Assembly (NCBI GenBank): GCA_903891395.1
Contig: CAITEM010000503.1
Span: forward strand, 1 to 16,503
DNA from: an uncultured Hyphomicrobiales bacterium
GTDB lineage: Bacteria; Pseudomonadota; Alphaproteobacteria; Rhizobiales; Xanthobacteraceae
Direction of reading: 5' to 3'
DNA length: 16,503 nt
A program made the translations under genes and the position numbers. Below the pieces are notes generated by a model. It was not told where the DNA came from. It made no database searches and saw only the letters and a program-made list of their open reading frames with translations. Shown one piece after another: positions 7,008-14,134 of the stretch (position 1 is its first letter; the number at the start of each line of letters is the position of its first letter).

Positions 7008-9761
7008 ATGGCTCTGACTCATCCCATCGGCATGACCGAACCCGAAACGCCGCCCGAAGGCGCGCCGCCCGCGGCCGACGTCGCTACACGCCCCAGTCCG
7101 ATGCTGGAGCAGTACATCGAGATCAAGGCCAACAATCCGGACTGCCTGCTGTTCTACCGGATGGGCGATTTCTACGAGATGTTTTTTGACGACGCCGAGA
7201 CCGCGTCGCGCGCGCTCGGCATTGTCCTGACAAAGCGCGGCAAGCATCAGGGCCGCGACATCCCGATGTGCGGCGTGCCCGTGGTGCGCGCCGATGAATA
7301 TTTGCACCGGCTGATCGCGCTCGGCCACCGTGTCGCCGTCTGCGAGCAGACCGAGGACCCGGCGGAAGCCCGCAAGCGCGGCTCCAAGTCGGTCGTGCGC
7401 CGTGATGTCGTCCGTCTGGTGACGCCCGGCACGCTAACCGAAGACACACTCCTGGACGCCAAGCGCAACAATTATCTGTTGGCTGTCGCCCGCGCGCGGC
7501 TATCCTCGGTCGGCGAGGAGAACCGCTTCGGCCTTGCCTGGATCGATATCTCGACCGGCGAGTTTCACATCGCTGAGTGCGACCGTAATTCGATCACCGC
7601 CGAGATCGCGCGGCTGGAGCCCAGCGAAATTATCGTTTCCGACGCGCTGTTCGCCGACCCCGATCTGGTGCCGTACTGGCGCACGCTGCCGGCGGTGACG
7701 CCGCTGACGCGCGACGTGTTCGATGGCGCTTCCGCCGAGCGGCGGCTGACCTCGTTCTTCGCGGTCGCCACCAGCGAAGCCTTCGGCACGTTGTCACGAC
7801 TCGAAATCACTGCCGCCGCGGCCTGCGTCACCTATGTCGAGCGAACTCAACTTGGCCAGCGCCCGCCGCTGTCCCCGCCGTTGCGCGAGAGCGCCGGCGC
7901 CTCGATCGCCATCGACCAGGCCACCCGCAGCAATCTCGAACTGATCCGCACGCTCGGCGGCGAACGGCGAGGCTCGCTGCTCGATTGCATCGACCGCAGC
8001 GTGACGTCGGCAGGTTCGCGTCTCTTGGCTCAAAGACTGGCCGCGCCGCTCACCGATCCAAAGGCCATCGCGCGGCGGCTCGACGCGGTTACGAGCTTTG
8101 TCGATGACGTCGCCGTGCGCGCCGACACCCGCTCCCGGCTGCAGGCTGCGCCCGATCTCGCCCGCGCGCTGGCGCGCTTGGCCGTGCAGCGCGGCGGGCC
8201 GCGCGATCTGGCCGCGATCCGCGACGGCATCCTCGCCGCCGCCGACCTCGCCCGCGCGCTCGGCGCGTTGAAAGAGACACCCGCCGAAATCGCCGACGTC
8301 ATCAAGGCGTGTCGCGCGCCCGACGGCATGCTGGCGGCTGAGCTTTCCGCCGCGCTCGCCGCCGATCTGCCCGCCTTCAAGCGCGATGGCGGCTTCATCC
8401 GCACCGGCTACGACGCCACGCTCGACGAAACGCGCGCGCTGCGCGACGACACCCGCCAGGTGGTCGCGACCTTGCAGGCGCGCTACGCCGACAAGACGGG
8501 CGTGAAAGGCCTCAAGATCCGGCACAACAACGTGCTGGGCTATTTCGTCGAGATCACCGCGCAGCACGCCGACAAGCTGACCGCGGCGCCGCACAACGCC
8601 ACGTTCATCCACCGCCAGACTTTGGCCGGTCAGGTGCGCTTCACTTCGACCGAACTGGGCGAGCTGGAAGCCAAGATCGCCAGTGCCGCCGAACGCTCGC
8701 TCGGGCTTGAACTGGAAATGTTCGAGCGTCTTACTGCGGAGGTGATCGCGCAGACGGCACCGATCAAGCAATGCGCCGACGCCTTGGCCGCGCTCGATGT
8801 CGCCAGCGCGCTGGCGGCGCTCGCCGCCGAGCGCGATTACGCGCGGCCGCTGATCGACGACAGTCTGGCTTTCGAAATCGAAGGCGGCCGCCATCCGGTG
8901 GTCGAGCAGGCGCTGGCGCGCGACGGCACACCATTTGTGGCAAACGACAGTGATTTGTCGCCGCCCGGCGAAACCAATGGCGGCCGTATCTGGCTGATCA
9001 CCGGCCCCAACATGGCCGGCAAATCGACCTTCCTGCGGCAGAACGCGTTGATCGCGATCATGGCGCAGACCGGCAGCTACGTGCCCGCCAAGCGGGCCCA
9101 TATCGGCGTGGTCGACCGGCTGTTCTCGCGCGTCGGCGCCGCCGACGATCTGGCGCGCGGCCGCTCGACCTTCATGGTCGAGATGGTCGAGACTGCGGCG
9201 ATTCTCAATCAAGCCAGCGCACGGTCGCTGGTGATCCTTGACGAAATCGGGCGCGGCACCGCGACCTTCGACGGCCTGTCGATCGCCTGGGCCACCGTCG
9301 AACACCTGCACGACGTCAACAAATGCCGCGCGCTGTTCGCGACGCATTTCCATGAACTGACCGCGCTGGCGGCGCGGCTCGGCCGCCTGCACAACGCCAC
9401 GGTACGCGTGAAGGAGTGGAACGGCGATGTCGTGTTCCTGCACGAAGTCGTGCCGGGCTCGGCCGACCATTCCTACGGCATCCAGGTGGCGAAACTCGCT
9501 GGCCTGCCCGCCAGCGTGATCGAGCGTGCCAAATTGGTGCTGGCCAAGCTCGAGCAGGAAGACCGCGCCAAGCCGAAAGGCTTCGAGGATCTGCCGCTGT
9601 TCGCCGCGCCTTATCAGGCGCCGCAGAAGGTTCAGGACGATGCCTACGGGCTGATGATCGCCGCCTTCGCCGCGCTCAACCCCGACGACATGTCGCCGCG
9701 CGAGGCGATGGAAGCGCTCTATACGCTCAAGCAAAAGCTGGAGCAGACGGCCAAGAAATAA
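7008..9761 (+). CDS. mutS: DNA mismatch repair protein MutS
   Basis: MutS recognises base mismatches and small loops after replication and, with MutL, triggers strand repair. The 917-residue protein matches full-length alphaproteobacterial MutS. Domain I has F55-Y-E57 in YRMGDFYEMFF, the phenylalanine and glutamate that contact the mismatched base. The connector, core and clamp follow (KTGVKGLKIRHNNVLGYFVEI belongs to the lever/clamp region). The ATPase domain has Walker A GPNMAGKST at 666-674, Walker B LVILDEIGRGT (D745-E746), and FATHFHELT. The C-terminus ends in a helix-turn-helix-like dimerisation segment. The ATG at 7008 has TGAGG just upstream; an alternative ATG at 7032 has no clear ribosome site. 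No glnD, a common mutS neighbour in rhizobia, is adjacent here. The frame is intact, so the gene looks functional. Confidence 0.98.
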   Translation: MALTHPIGMTEPETPPEGAPPAADVATRPSPMLEQYIEIKANNPDCLLFYRMGDFYEMFFDDAETASRALGIVLTKRGKHQGRDIPMCGVPVVRADEYLHRLIALGHRVAVCEQTEDPAEARKRGSKSVVRRDVVRLVTPGTLTEDTLLDAKRNNYLLAVARARLSSVGEENRFGLAWIDISTGEFHIAECDRNSITAEIARLEPSEIIVSDALFADPDLVPYWRTLPAVTPLTRDVFDGASAERRLTSFFAVATSEAFGTLSRLEITAAAACVTYVERTQLGQRPPLSPPLRESAGASIAIDQATRSNLELIRTLGGERRGSLLDCIDRSVTSAGSRLLAQRLAAPLTDPKAIARRLDAVTSFVDDVAVRADTRSRLQAAPDLARALARLAVQRGGPRDLAAIRDGILAAADLARALGALKETPAEIADVIKACRAPDGMLAAELSAALAADLPAFKRDGGFIRTGYDATLDETRALRDDTRQVVATLQARYADKTGVKGLKIRHNNVLGYFVEITAQHADKLTAAPHNATFIHRQTLAGQVRFTSTELGELEAKIASAAERSLGLELEMFERLTAEVIAQTAPIKQCADALAALDVASALAALAAERDYARPLIDDSLAFEIEGGRHPVVEQALARDGTPFVANDSDLSPPGETNGGRIWLITGPNMAGKSTFLRQNALIAIMAQTGSYVPAKRAHIGVVDRLFSRVGAADDLARGRSTFMVEMVETAAILNQASARSLVILDEIGRGTATFDGLSIAWATVEHLHDVNKCRALFATHFHELTALAARLGRLHNATVRVKEWNGDVVFLHEVVPGSADHSYGIQVAKLAGLPASVIERAKLVLAKLEQEDRAKPKGFEDLPLFAAPYQAPQKVQDDAYGLMIAAFAALNPDDMSPREAMEALYTLKQKLEQTAKK

Positions 9762-9816
9762 CGCGCGGTCTCGGACGCCGTAAAGCGCCGGAACGATCGC
9801 GCATCGGGAAGAAGCG

Positions 9817-11568
9817 ATGAATATTGCCGAGTGCAAAAATGCGACGGCATTGGCCGAGGCGCAAAGCTGGCTCGCCAACTTCAACGACGCGTTGCAGGCG
9901 CAGGACGCCAAAGCCGCGGCAGCATTGTTTATCGACGATGGCCTGTGGCGAGACGTTCTGGCCTTCACCTGGAATTTGCAGACACAATACGGCCGCGCCG
10001 AGATCGAGCGGGTGTTGCGCGAAACGCTTGCGCGTACCAAGCCGGTGCATTTCCATATTCCGGCGAAGCGCACACCGCCGCGCTGGGTCAGCCGCGCCGG
10101 CAGCGACACCATCGAAGCCATCTTCGAATTCGAGACCGCGGTCGGCCCGTGCCACGGCACATTACGGCTGGTGCCGGACGGCGGGACCTTGCGCGCCTGG
10201 ACCTTTGTGACGAACCTGCAGGAGCTGCGTGGCCACGCGGAGTGGAAAAATGCGCGCGCTGTCGTCGGCGACACCCGCACTTTCGGCGGCGAGAACTGGC
10301 TCGACCGGCTCAACAGGCAGCGCGCGTATGACGACCATGATCCGGCGGTGGTCGTAGTCGGCGGCGGGCAAGCCGGCCTGTCGATCGCGGCACGGCTGCA
10401 TGCCCTCGGTGTCGACACGCTGATCGTCGACCGCCACGAACGCATCGGCGACAACTGGCGTAAACGTTATCACTCGCTGACGCTGCACAACGAGGTGTTT
10501 GTCAACCACCTGCCCACCATCCCGTTTCCGCCGAGCTTCCCGATCTACATCCCGAAGGACAAGCTGGCGAATTGGTTCGAATCGTACGTCGAAAGCATCG
10601 AACTGAATTTCTGGACCGGCACCGCGCTCGAAAGCGGCAGTTACGACGCGGCACAGCAGCGCTGGAACGTAACGCTGCGGCTCAAGGGCGGCAGCACGCG
10701 CGTCATGCACCCACGCCATCTGATCTTCGCCACGGGCGTCAGCAGCATTCCGTATGTTCCGCAATTGCCGGGGCTCGAGGATTTTAAAGGCGCCGTGTCG
10801 CATTCCGGCTCGTTCGCCAACGCCGACCACTGGCGCGGCAAGAAGGCCTTGGTGCTCGGCTCTGGCACCAGCGGACACGATGTGGCGCAAGAGCTGCAGG
10901 CCAATGGCGCCGATGTGACGCTGGTCCAGCGCAGCCCGACTTATGTCGTCAGCTTGAAAGAGGCGCAAAGCGTCTATGCCATCTATCAAGAGGGCATCCC
11001 GTTCGAGGATTGCGACCTGCTCGCCACCTCGATGCCCTACCCGGTGCTGCAACGCTCCTATCAAATCTCCACGGCGCGCGGCCGCGAGGTCGACAAGGCT
11101 ATTCTGGAAGGTCTCGCCGCCAAAGGTTTCAAGCTGTATTTCGGCGAAGACGAGACCGGCTTCCAAATGATGTATCTGCGGCGCGGCGGCGGCTACTACT
11201 TCAATGTCGGCTGCTCGGACCTGATCGTCGCCGGCAAGATCGGCCTCATGCAATTCGACGAGATCGAGTGCTTCGCCACCGAGGGCGTGAGTCTGAAGGT
11301 CGGCAGCGTCGTCCCCGCCGACCTGTTGGTGCTGGCGACCGGCTACAAGAACCAGCAGGACACCGTGCGTGCCTATCTTGGCGATGCCATCGCCGACGCG
11401 ATTGGCCCGGTCTGGGACTTCGACGAAGGCGGCGAGTTGAACAATATGTGGAAGCGCACCGCGCAGCCCGGCCTGTGGTTCACCGCCGGCAGTCTGGCGC
11501 AATGCCGCATCTTCTCGCGCTATCTGGCGATCCAGATCAAGGCGCTCGAAGAAGGCCTGCTGAGTTAG
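9817..11568 (+). CDS. Flavin-containing monooxygenase with N-terminal NTF2/SnoaL-like domain
   Basis: This 583-residue two-part protein begins with residues about 1-150, an NTF2/SnoaL-like fold (LFIDDGLWRDVLAFTWN and a later EAIFEFET strand pattern). It is followed by a class B flavin monooxygenase with FAD motif GGGQAG at 182-187, an NADPH Rossmann motif GSGTSG at 348-353, the FMO fingerprint F323-x-G-x3-H329-x3-F333, and a C-terminal LATGY. The fingerprint ends in Phe rather than the Trp of classic Baeyer-Villiger enzymes, so N- or S-oxygenation or a YUCCA/CzcO-like role is more likely. The native substrate is unknown. The start is supported by GGGAAGAAG just before the ATG. It lies 55 bases after mutS with no obvious terminator. 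Its TAG overlaps the TAA of the convergent membrane-protein gene. Confidence 0.92.
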   Translation: MNIAECKNATALAEAQSWLANFNDALQAQDAKAAAALFIDDGLWRDVLAFTWNLQTQYGRAEIERVLRETLARTKPVHFHIPAKRTPPRWVSRAGSDTIEAIFEFETAVGPCHGTLRLVPDGGTLRAWTFVTNLQELRGHAEWKNARAVVGDTRTFGGENWLDRLNRQRAYDDHDPAVVVVGGGQAGLSIAARLHALGVDTLIVDRHERIGDNWRKRYHSLTLHNEVFVNHLPTIPFPPSFPIYIPKDKLANWFESYVESIELNFWTGTALESGSYDAAQQRWNVTLRLKGGSTRVMHPRHLIFATGVSSIPYVPQLPGLEDFKGAVSHSGSFANADHWRGKKALVLGSGTSGHDVAQELQANGADVTLVQRSPTYVVSLKEAQSVYAIYQEGIPFEDCDLLATSMPYPVLQRSYQISTARGREVDKAILEGLAAKGFKLYFGEDETGFQMMYLRRGGGYYFNVGCSDLIVAGKIGLMQFDEIECFATEGVSLKVGSVVPADLLVLATGYKNQQDTVRAYLGDAIADAIGPVWDFDEGGELNNMWKRTAQPGLWFTAGSLAQCRIFSRYLAIQIKALEEGLLS

Positions 11569-12359
11569 ACCGCGAAGCCGCGCTTGCGCGCCAGCAGCAC
11601 CGTCAGACTCCAGCCAACCGACGTCGCCAGCGCCAGTGACAGCCCGATGGCGCGGCCGAACGGCTCGGCGGTGACATGCAAGACGATGCAGGCGCAGGCA
11701 AAGCCAACCAGCCCGAGCGGTGCGTTGGCCAGCACGGCGGCGGCCGGCGGCCCGCCGACACGCCGGTGCAGAATGAACATGATGCTGAGCAAAATCACCG
11801 GGAATACTGCGAGAATGCCGCTGCCACCGGTGCCAAGCTGGAAACTGAACGTCACGGTAATGCCGACCAAGAGCGCCACCAGCGCAGCGCGCATCGCCAG
11901 ATCGGTCCAGCGCGCGTGAAACACCGGCATGCGCACGTGACGCAGCGGCCGCGCCAGCGGAACGCAGACGCCGAGCACTACGATGTTGATCAGAATGGCG
12001 GTGAGCATGCTCCACTGAATCTCGTGCACGGCCCAGGCCAGCACCGCCCAGACCAACATCGCGCCCGGCAGTGCGATGGCCAGCGCGCGCTTTTGTGCCA
12101 GCTGCGCATAAGTGAGCGCGAAGATCACATTCACGGTGTTGATGGCGAGCGAGTTGACCGCGCTCTGCGCGATGAAACGCGCGTCGTGGTCGAGCGCGAG
12201 GAACACGTAGACCGGCCCCGCACCGAGCGGCAAAGTCGCCACCAGGCCGCCGACCAGCGGGCCCGCGCGCTCGGCGGTGATCGTCGCCGCCAACACGAAG
12301 CCGGCGGTAATGGCCATTTTGACGATCAGCGTCAGCGCGAAATAAAGGTCCGGGGGCAT
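11565..12359 (-). CDS. Polytopic membrane protein of unknown function, apparently internally duplicated
   Basis: I do not recognise a characterised function. The 264-residue protein is almost entirely hydrophobic, with about nine membrane segments (near residues 5-27, 32-56, 65-88, 92-113, 117-138, 153-172, 178-198, 205-229 and 236-257). The segment GGLVATLP at 37-44 and its following helices recur as SGILAVFP at 180-187, an offset of 143 residues. This suggests a tandem duplication of a four-helix unit around a linking helix. The pattern GLxxxxPhxxxxxxhxL recalls the small GlpM/DUF3147 membrane proteins, but this is a visual resemblance only. The ATG at 12359 has a GGGGGA ribosome site (12368-12373) partly inside a hairpin. 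It lies 45 bases after the OsmC gene, in the same direction. Its stop overlaps the monooxygenase stop by four bases. Confidence 0.8.
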   Translation of the reverse strand: MPPDLYFALTLIVKMAITAGFVLAATITAERAGPLVGGLVATLPLGAGPVYVFLALDHDARFIAQSAVNSLAINTVNVIFALTYAQLAQKRALAIALPGAMLVWAVLAWAVHEIQWSMLTAILINIVVLGVCVPLARPLRHVRMPVFHARWTDLAMRAALVALLVGITVTFSFQLGTGGSGILAVFPVILLSIMFILHRRVGGPPAAAVLANAPLGLVGFACACIVLHVTAEPFGRAIGLSLALATSVGWSLTVLLARKRGFAV

Positions 12360-12371
12360 TTGCTGCTTCCC

Positions 12372-12395
12372 CCTCTCCCCGAAAAGCGGGAGAGG
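12372..12395 (-). other. Hairpin overlapping the ribosome site of the membrane protein gene
   Basis: CCTCTCCC (12372-12379) and GGGAGAGG (12388-12395) are perfect complements with an eight-base loop. On the minus strand the hairpin lies after the OsmC stop, and its distal arm reaches into the GGGGG ribosome site of the membrane protein gene. It may act as a weak terminator, an mRNA end protector for osmC, or a translational brake on the next gene. Similar CCTCTCCC/GGGAGAGG stems are, as I recall, common between rhizobial genes. Confidence 0.5.
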
Positions 12396-12404
12396 TGAAG
12401 AAGG

Positions 12405-12914
12405 CTAGACCTTGGCCATCTTCACATCGACTGGCGGACCGGCCTTGATGGTCTGGTACACGACGCAATAGCGCTCGGTCAGCTTGAGCAACTGGTCGAG
12501 CTTTTCCTGCGGCGCGTCGGTGTCGAGATCGAAGCGCAGACGGATCTGCGCGAAGCCGACCGGCGCATCTTTGGCGACGCCGAGCGTGCCGCGAAAATCG
12601 AGATCGCCTTCGGCCGAGACCTTGCCGGACTTCAGCGGAATGTCGAGCGCGGTCGCCACCGCCTTCACGGTGACGCCGGCGCAGGCGACGAGCGCTTCGA
12701 GCAGCATGTCGCCTGAACATAATTCCAGTCCGGTTCCGCCGGTGGCCGGATGCAGACCGGCAATGGCCAGTGCACGGCCGGTTTCGACCTTGCAGGCGAT
12801 GCTGGTGTCGTCGAGCGTACCTTTGGCCTTCAGCGTAATGAACGCGGCCTTGGCGTCCTGCTTATAACGATCCTTTATGGGCGCCTGCATGGCGCGCAAT
12901 TCGTTGGCGTCCAT
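12405..12914 (-). CDS. OsmC family protein (thiol peroxidase-like)
   Basis: This 169-residue protein of the OsmC/Ohr superfamily reduces organic or other peroxides through a cysteine pair, with one cysteine in a central helix and one in a later helix. Both are present: Cys78 in LEALVACAGVTVKAV and Cys150 in TERYCVVYQTI. The Gly-rich ATGGTGLELCSGDMLL stretch and the final TIKAGPPVDV strand are also typical. The start is placed at ATG 12914, which has GGAG six bases upstream. An in-frame ATG at 12956 would add 14 residues, mostly read from the adjacent palindromic repeat, and is rejected. It is preceded by the zinc alcohol dehydrogenase and followed by the membrane protein, all co-directional. 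A role in oxidative or electrophile stress beside an alcohol/aldehyde enzyme is plausible but inferred. Whether it is OsmC, Ohr or the YhfA-like subgroup is not settled. Confidence 0.9.
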   Translation of the reverse strand: MDANELRAMQAPIKDRYKQDAKAAFITLKAKGTLDDTSIACKVETGRALAIAGLHPATGGTGLELCSGDMLLEALVACAGVTVKAVATALDIPLKSGKVSAEGDLDFRGTLGVAKDAPVGFAQIRLRFDLDTDAPQEKLDQLLKLTERYCVVYQTIKAGPPVDVKMAKV

Positions 12915-12940
12915 TCCAATTCTCCAAAATTTCCCGTCGT

Positions 12941-13008
12941 CCGGGCCGCGTGCCATAGCGCGTCAAAAGACGCGCGTAAACGCGCTTATGGCATGCGCCG
13001 CAACCCGG
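12941..13008. repeat. Palindromic intergenic element (REP-like)
   Basis: A long imperfect inverted repeat has TGCCATAGCGCGT (12951-12963) pairing with ACGCGCTTATGGCA (12980-12993) except for one bulged base. Outer CCGGG (12941-12945) pairs with CCCGG (13004-13008). An inner alternative stem GCGTC-AAAA-GACGC also exists. It fills most of the gap between the alcohol dehydrogenase stop and the OsmC start. From memory it resembles a dispersed palindrome common in Bradyrhizobium and Rhodopseudomonas relatives; copy number needs a genome search. It may stabilise the upstream mRNA or bind a host factor. Confidence 0.65.
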
Positions 13009-13011
13009 AAG

Positions 13012-14064
13012 CTAGGCCGTCAGCACGACACGCCCGATTACTCTCCCGGCCCGCAGATCGTCGAGCGCGCTGGCGACCTGATCCAGCGGACGCGTCTTCA
13101 ACGGCACCGGCGGCAGGCCCTTGGTGCGCACCAGATCGAGCAATTCTTTCATCTCCGGCAGGCTGCCGACGTAAGAGCCCTGGATCGCCATGGCCCGCAG
13201 CGGGAAGAACGGCGTCGATACCGTGATGTCACCGCCGAACAGGCCGACGACGATGACGCGGCCGCCTTTGGTGATGCTGTCGACGCCGAGCTGCACCGTC
13301 TTCGACGCTCCAACGTAATCGATCACCGCCCAGGCGCCGCCCTTGGTCAATTTGACAATCTGCTGCGCGGCATCCGGGGCATTCGCGTCCACCACCGCGA
13401 GCGCGCCGGCTTTCATCGCCGCGTCGCGCTTGACCGGATCGATGTCGACGACGATGGCCGGCTTGTGGCCCATCATGGCGTTGAGCGCGAGGCACATCAG
13501 CCCGAGGCCGCCGGCGCCGATGATCACCAGCGGTTCGTCCTTGATGATGGCGCCGGCCTTCTTCAGCGCGCCATACGTTGTGATTCCCGAACAGGCCAAG
13601 GGCGCCGTGCGCGCCGGATCGAGATCGCCGATGTCGAACAGATAGCGCGGGTGCGGCAGCATGACGAAATCGGAATAGCCGCCGTCGCTGAAGACGCCGA
13701 GATTGCGCGGCGTCTTGCACAATTGCTCCTCGCCGGTCTTGCAGATGGCGCATTCGCCGCAGCCGATCCACGGATGCGCCAACATGCGCGCGCCGATCTT
13801 GACGCCTGTTGCGTCGGGACCCATGGCGACAACGTCGCCGACATTCTCGTGGCCCATGGTCAGCGGCAATTTGATGCCGCGTTGCAGGAGATCGAGCTTC
13901 TTGCCTTGGCCGAGTTCGTAGAAACCGTCCCAGATGTGAATGTCGCTATGGCAGACGCCGGCGGCGATCACCTTGAGCAGCACCTGCGTGCCGGTCGGCG
14001 TCGGCGTCGGCCCTTCGACCATCTGCAGCGGCGCGCCGCATTGGCAAACCTGGAAACTACGCAT
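13012..14064 (-). CDS. Zinc-dependent alcohol dehydrogenase (MDR family)
   Basis: This 350-residue medium-chain dehydrogenase probably interconverts an alcohol and aldehyde with NAD in the cytoplasm. The catalytic zinc set is present: Cys38 in GVCHSD, His72-Glu73 in MGHENVG, and Cys158 in ACSGITTYG. A structural zinc lobe has Cys102, Cys105, Cys108 and Cys116. The Rossmann motif GAGGLG lies at 182-187, and a later VVDIDP acidic residue favours NAD over NADP. An insertion of about 15 residues (about 47-66, YELGQGKKLDLLQRG) sits between the first zinc Cys and the GHE motif; I have seen similar inserts in rhizobial members. The start is ATG 14064, with TAGGGAG seven bases upstream; the in-frame ATG at 14109 would add a Lys/Arg-rich tail from a poly-A leader and is rejected. 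It lies 66 bases after the ABC ATPase gene, possibly with its own promoter. Confidence 0.94.
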   Translation of the reverse strand: MRSFQVCQCGAPLQMVEGPTPTPTGTQVLLKVIAAGVCHSDIHIWDGFYELGQGKKLDLLQRGIKLPLTMGHENVGDVVAMGPDATGVKIGARMLAHPWIGCGECAICKTGEEQLCKTPRNLGVFSDGGYSDFVMLPHPRYLFDIGDLDPARTAPLACSGITTYGALKKAGAIIKDEPLVIIGAGGLGLMCLALNAMMGHKPAIVVDIDPVKRDAAMKAGALAVVDANAPDAAQQIVKLTKGGAWAVIDYVGASKTVQLGVDSITKGGRVIVVGLFGGDITVSTPFFPLRAMAIQGSYVGSLPEMKELLDLVRTKGLPPVPLKTRPLDQVASALDDLRAGRVIGRVVLTA

Positions 14065-14104
14065 TGGACGCTCCCTAAGGCTTTTTTCTTTTTTTGACCG
14101 CCGG

Positions 14105-14134
14105 AGCATAGCAGGTCGAAGGAATAAAGGTCAC
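14105..14134 (-). promoter_or_regulatory. Possible promoter for the alcohol dehydrogenase
   Basis: On the minus strand GTGACC (14129-14134), an 18-base spacer, and TATGCT (14105-14110) resemble a sigma-70-type promoter with four of six matches in each box. It overlaps the stop of the ABC ATPase gene. An A-rich leader (14082-14095) and the ribosome site follow. This would allow the dehydrogenase, OsmC and membrane-protein genes to be transcribed apart from the importer. Pattern evidence only. Confidence 0.3.

Noticed and set aside
7794..10454. Minus-strand open frame of 886 codons opposite mutS and the FMO gene
   Set aside because: Arg/Gly/His/Asp-rich composition typical of antisense shadows in high-GC DNA. 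It spans two well-motifed plus-strand genes and shows no domain.
10162..12720. Minus-strand open frame of 852 codons across the FMO, membrane protein and part of osmC
   Set aside because: It runs in a different frame from the real minus-strand genes it overlaps, has shadow-type composition and no recognisable motif.
12915..12956. N-terminal extension of OsmC to ATG 12956
   Set aside because: The added residues come from the edge of the palindrome. ATG 12914 has GGAG at ideal spacing and gives a family-typical start.
14082..14095. T-run on the plus strand as an intrinsic terminator
   Set aside because: No strong hairpin precedes it on the plus strand and no plus-strand gene ends nearby. It is better read as the A-rich leader of the minus-strand dehydrogenase.
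12877..14097. Plus-strand open frame of 406 codons opposite the alcohol dehydrogenase
   Set aside because: The minus strand has all zinc and NAD motifs and a good ribosome site. The plus frame is low-complexity shadow coding and begins in the palindromic repeat.
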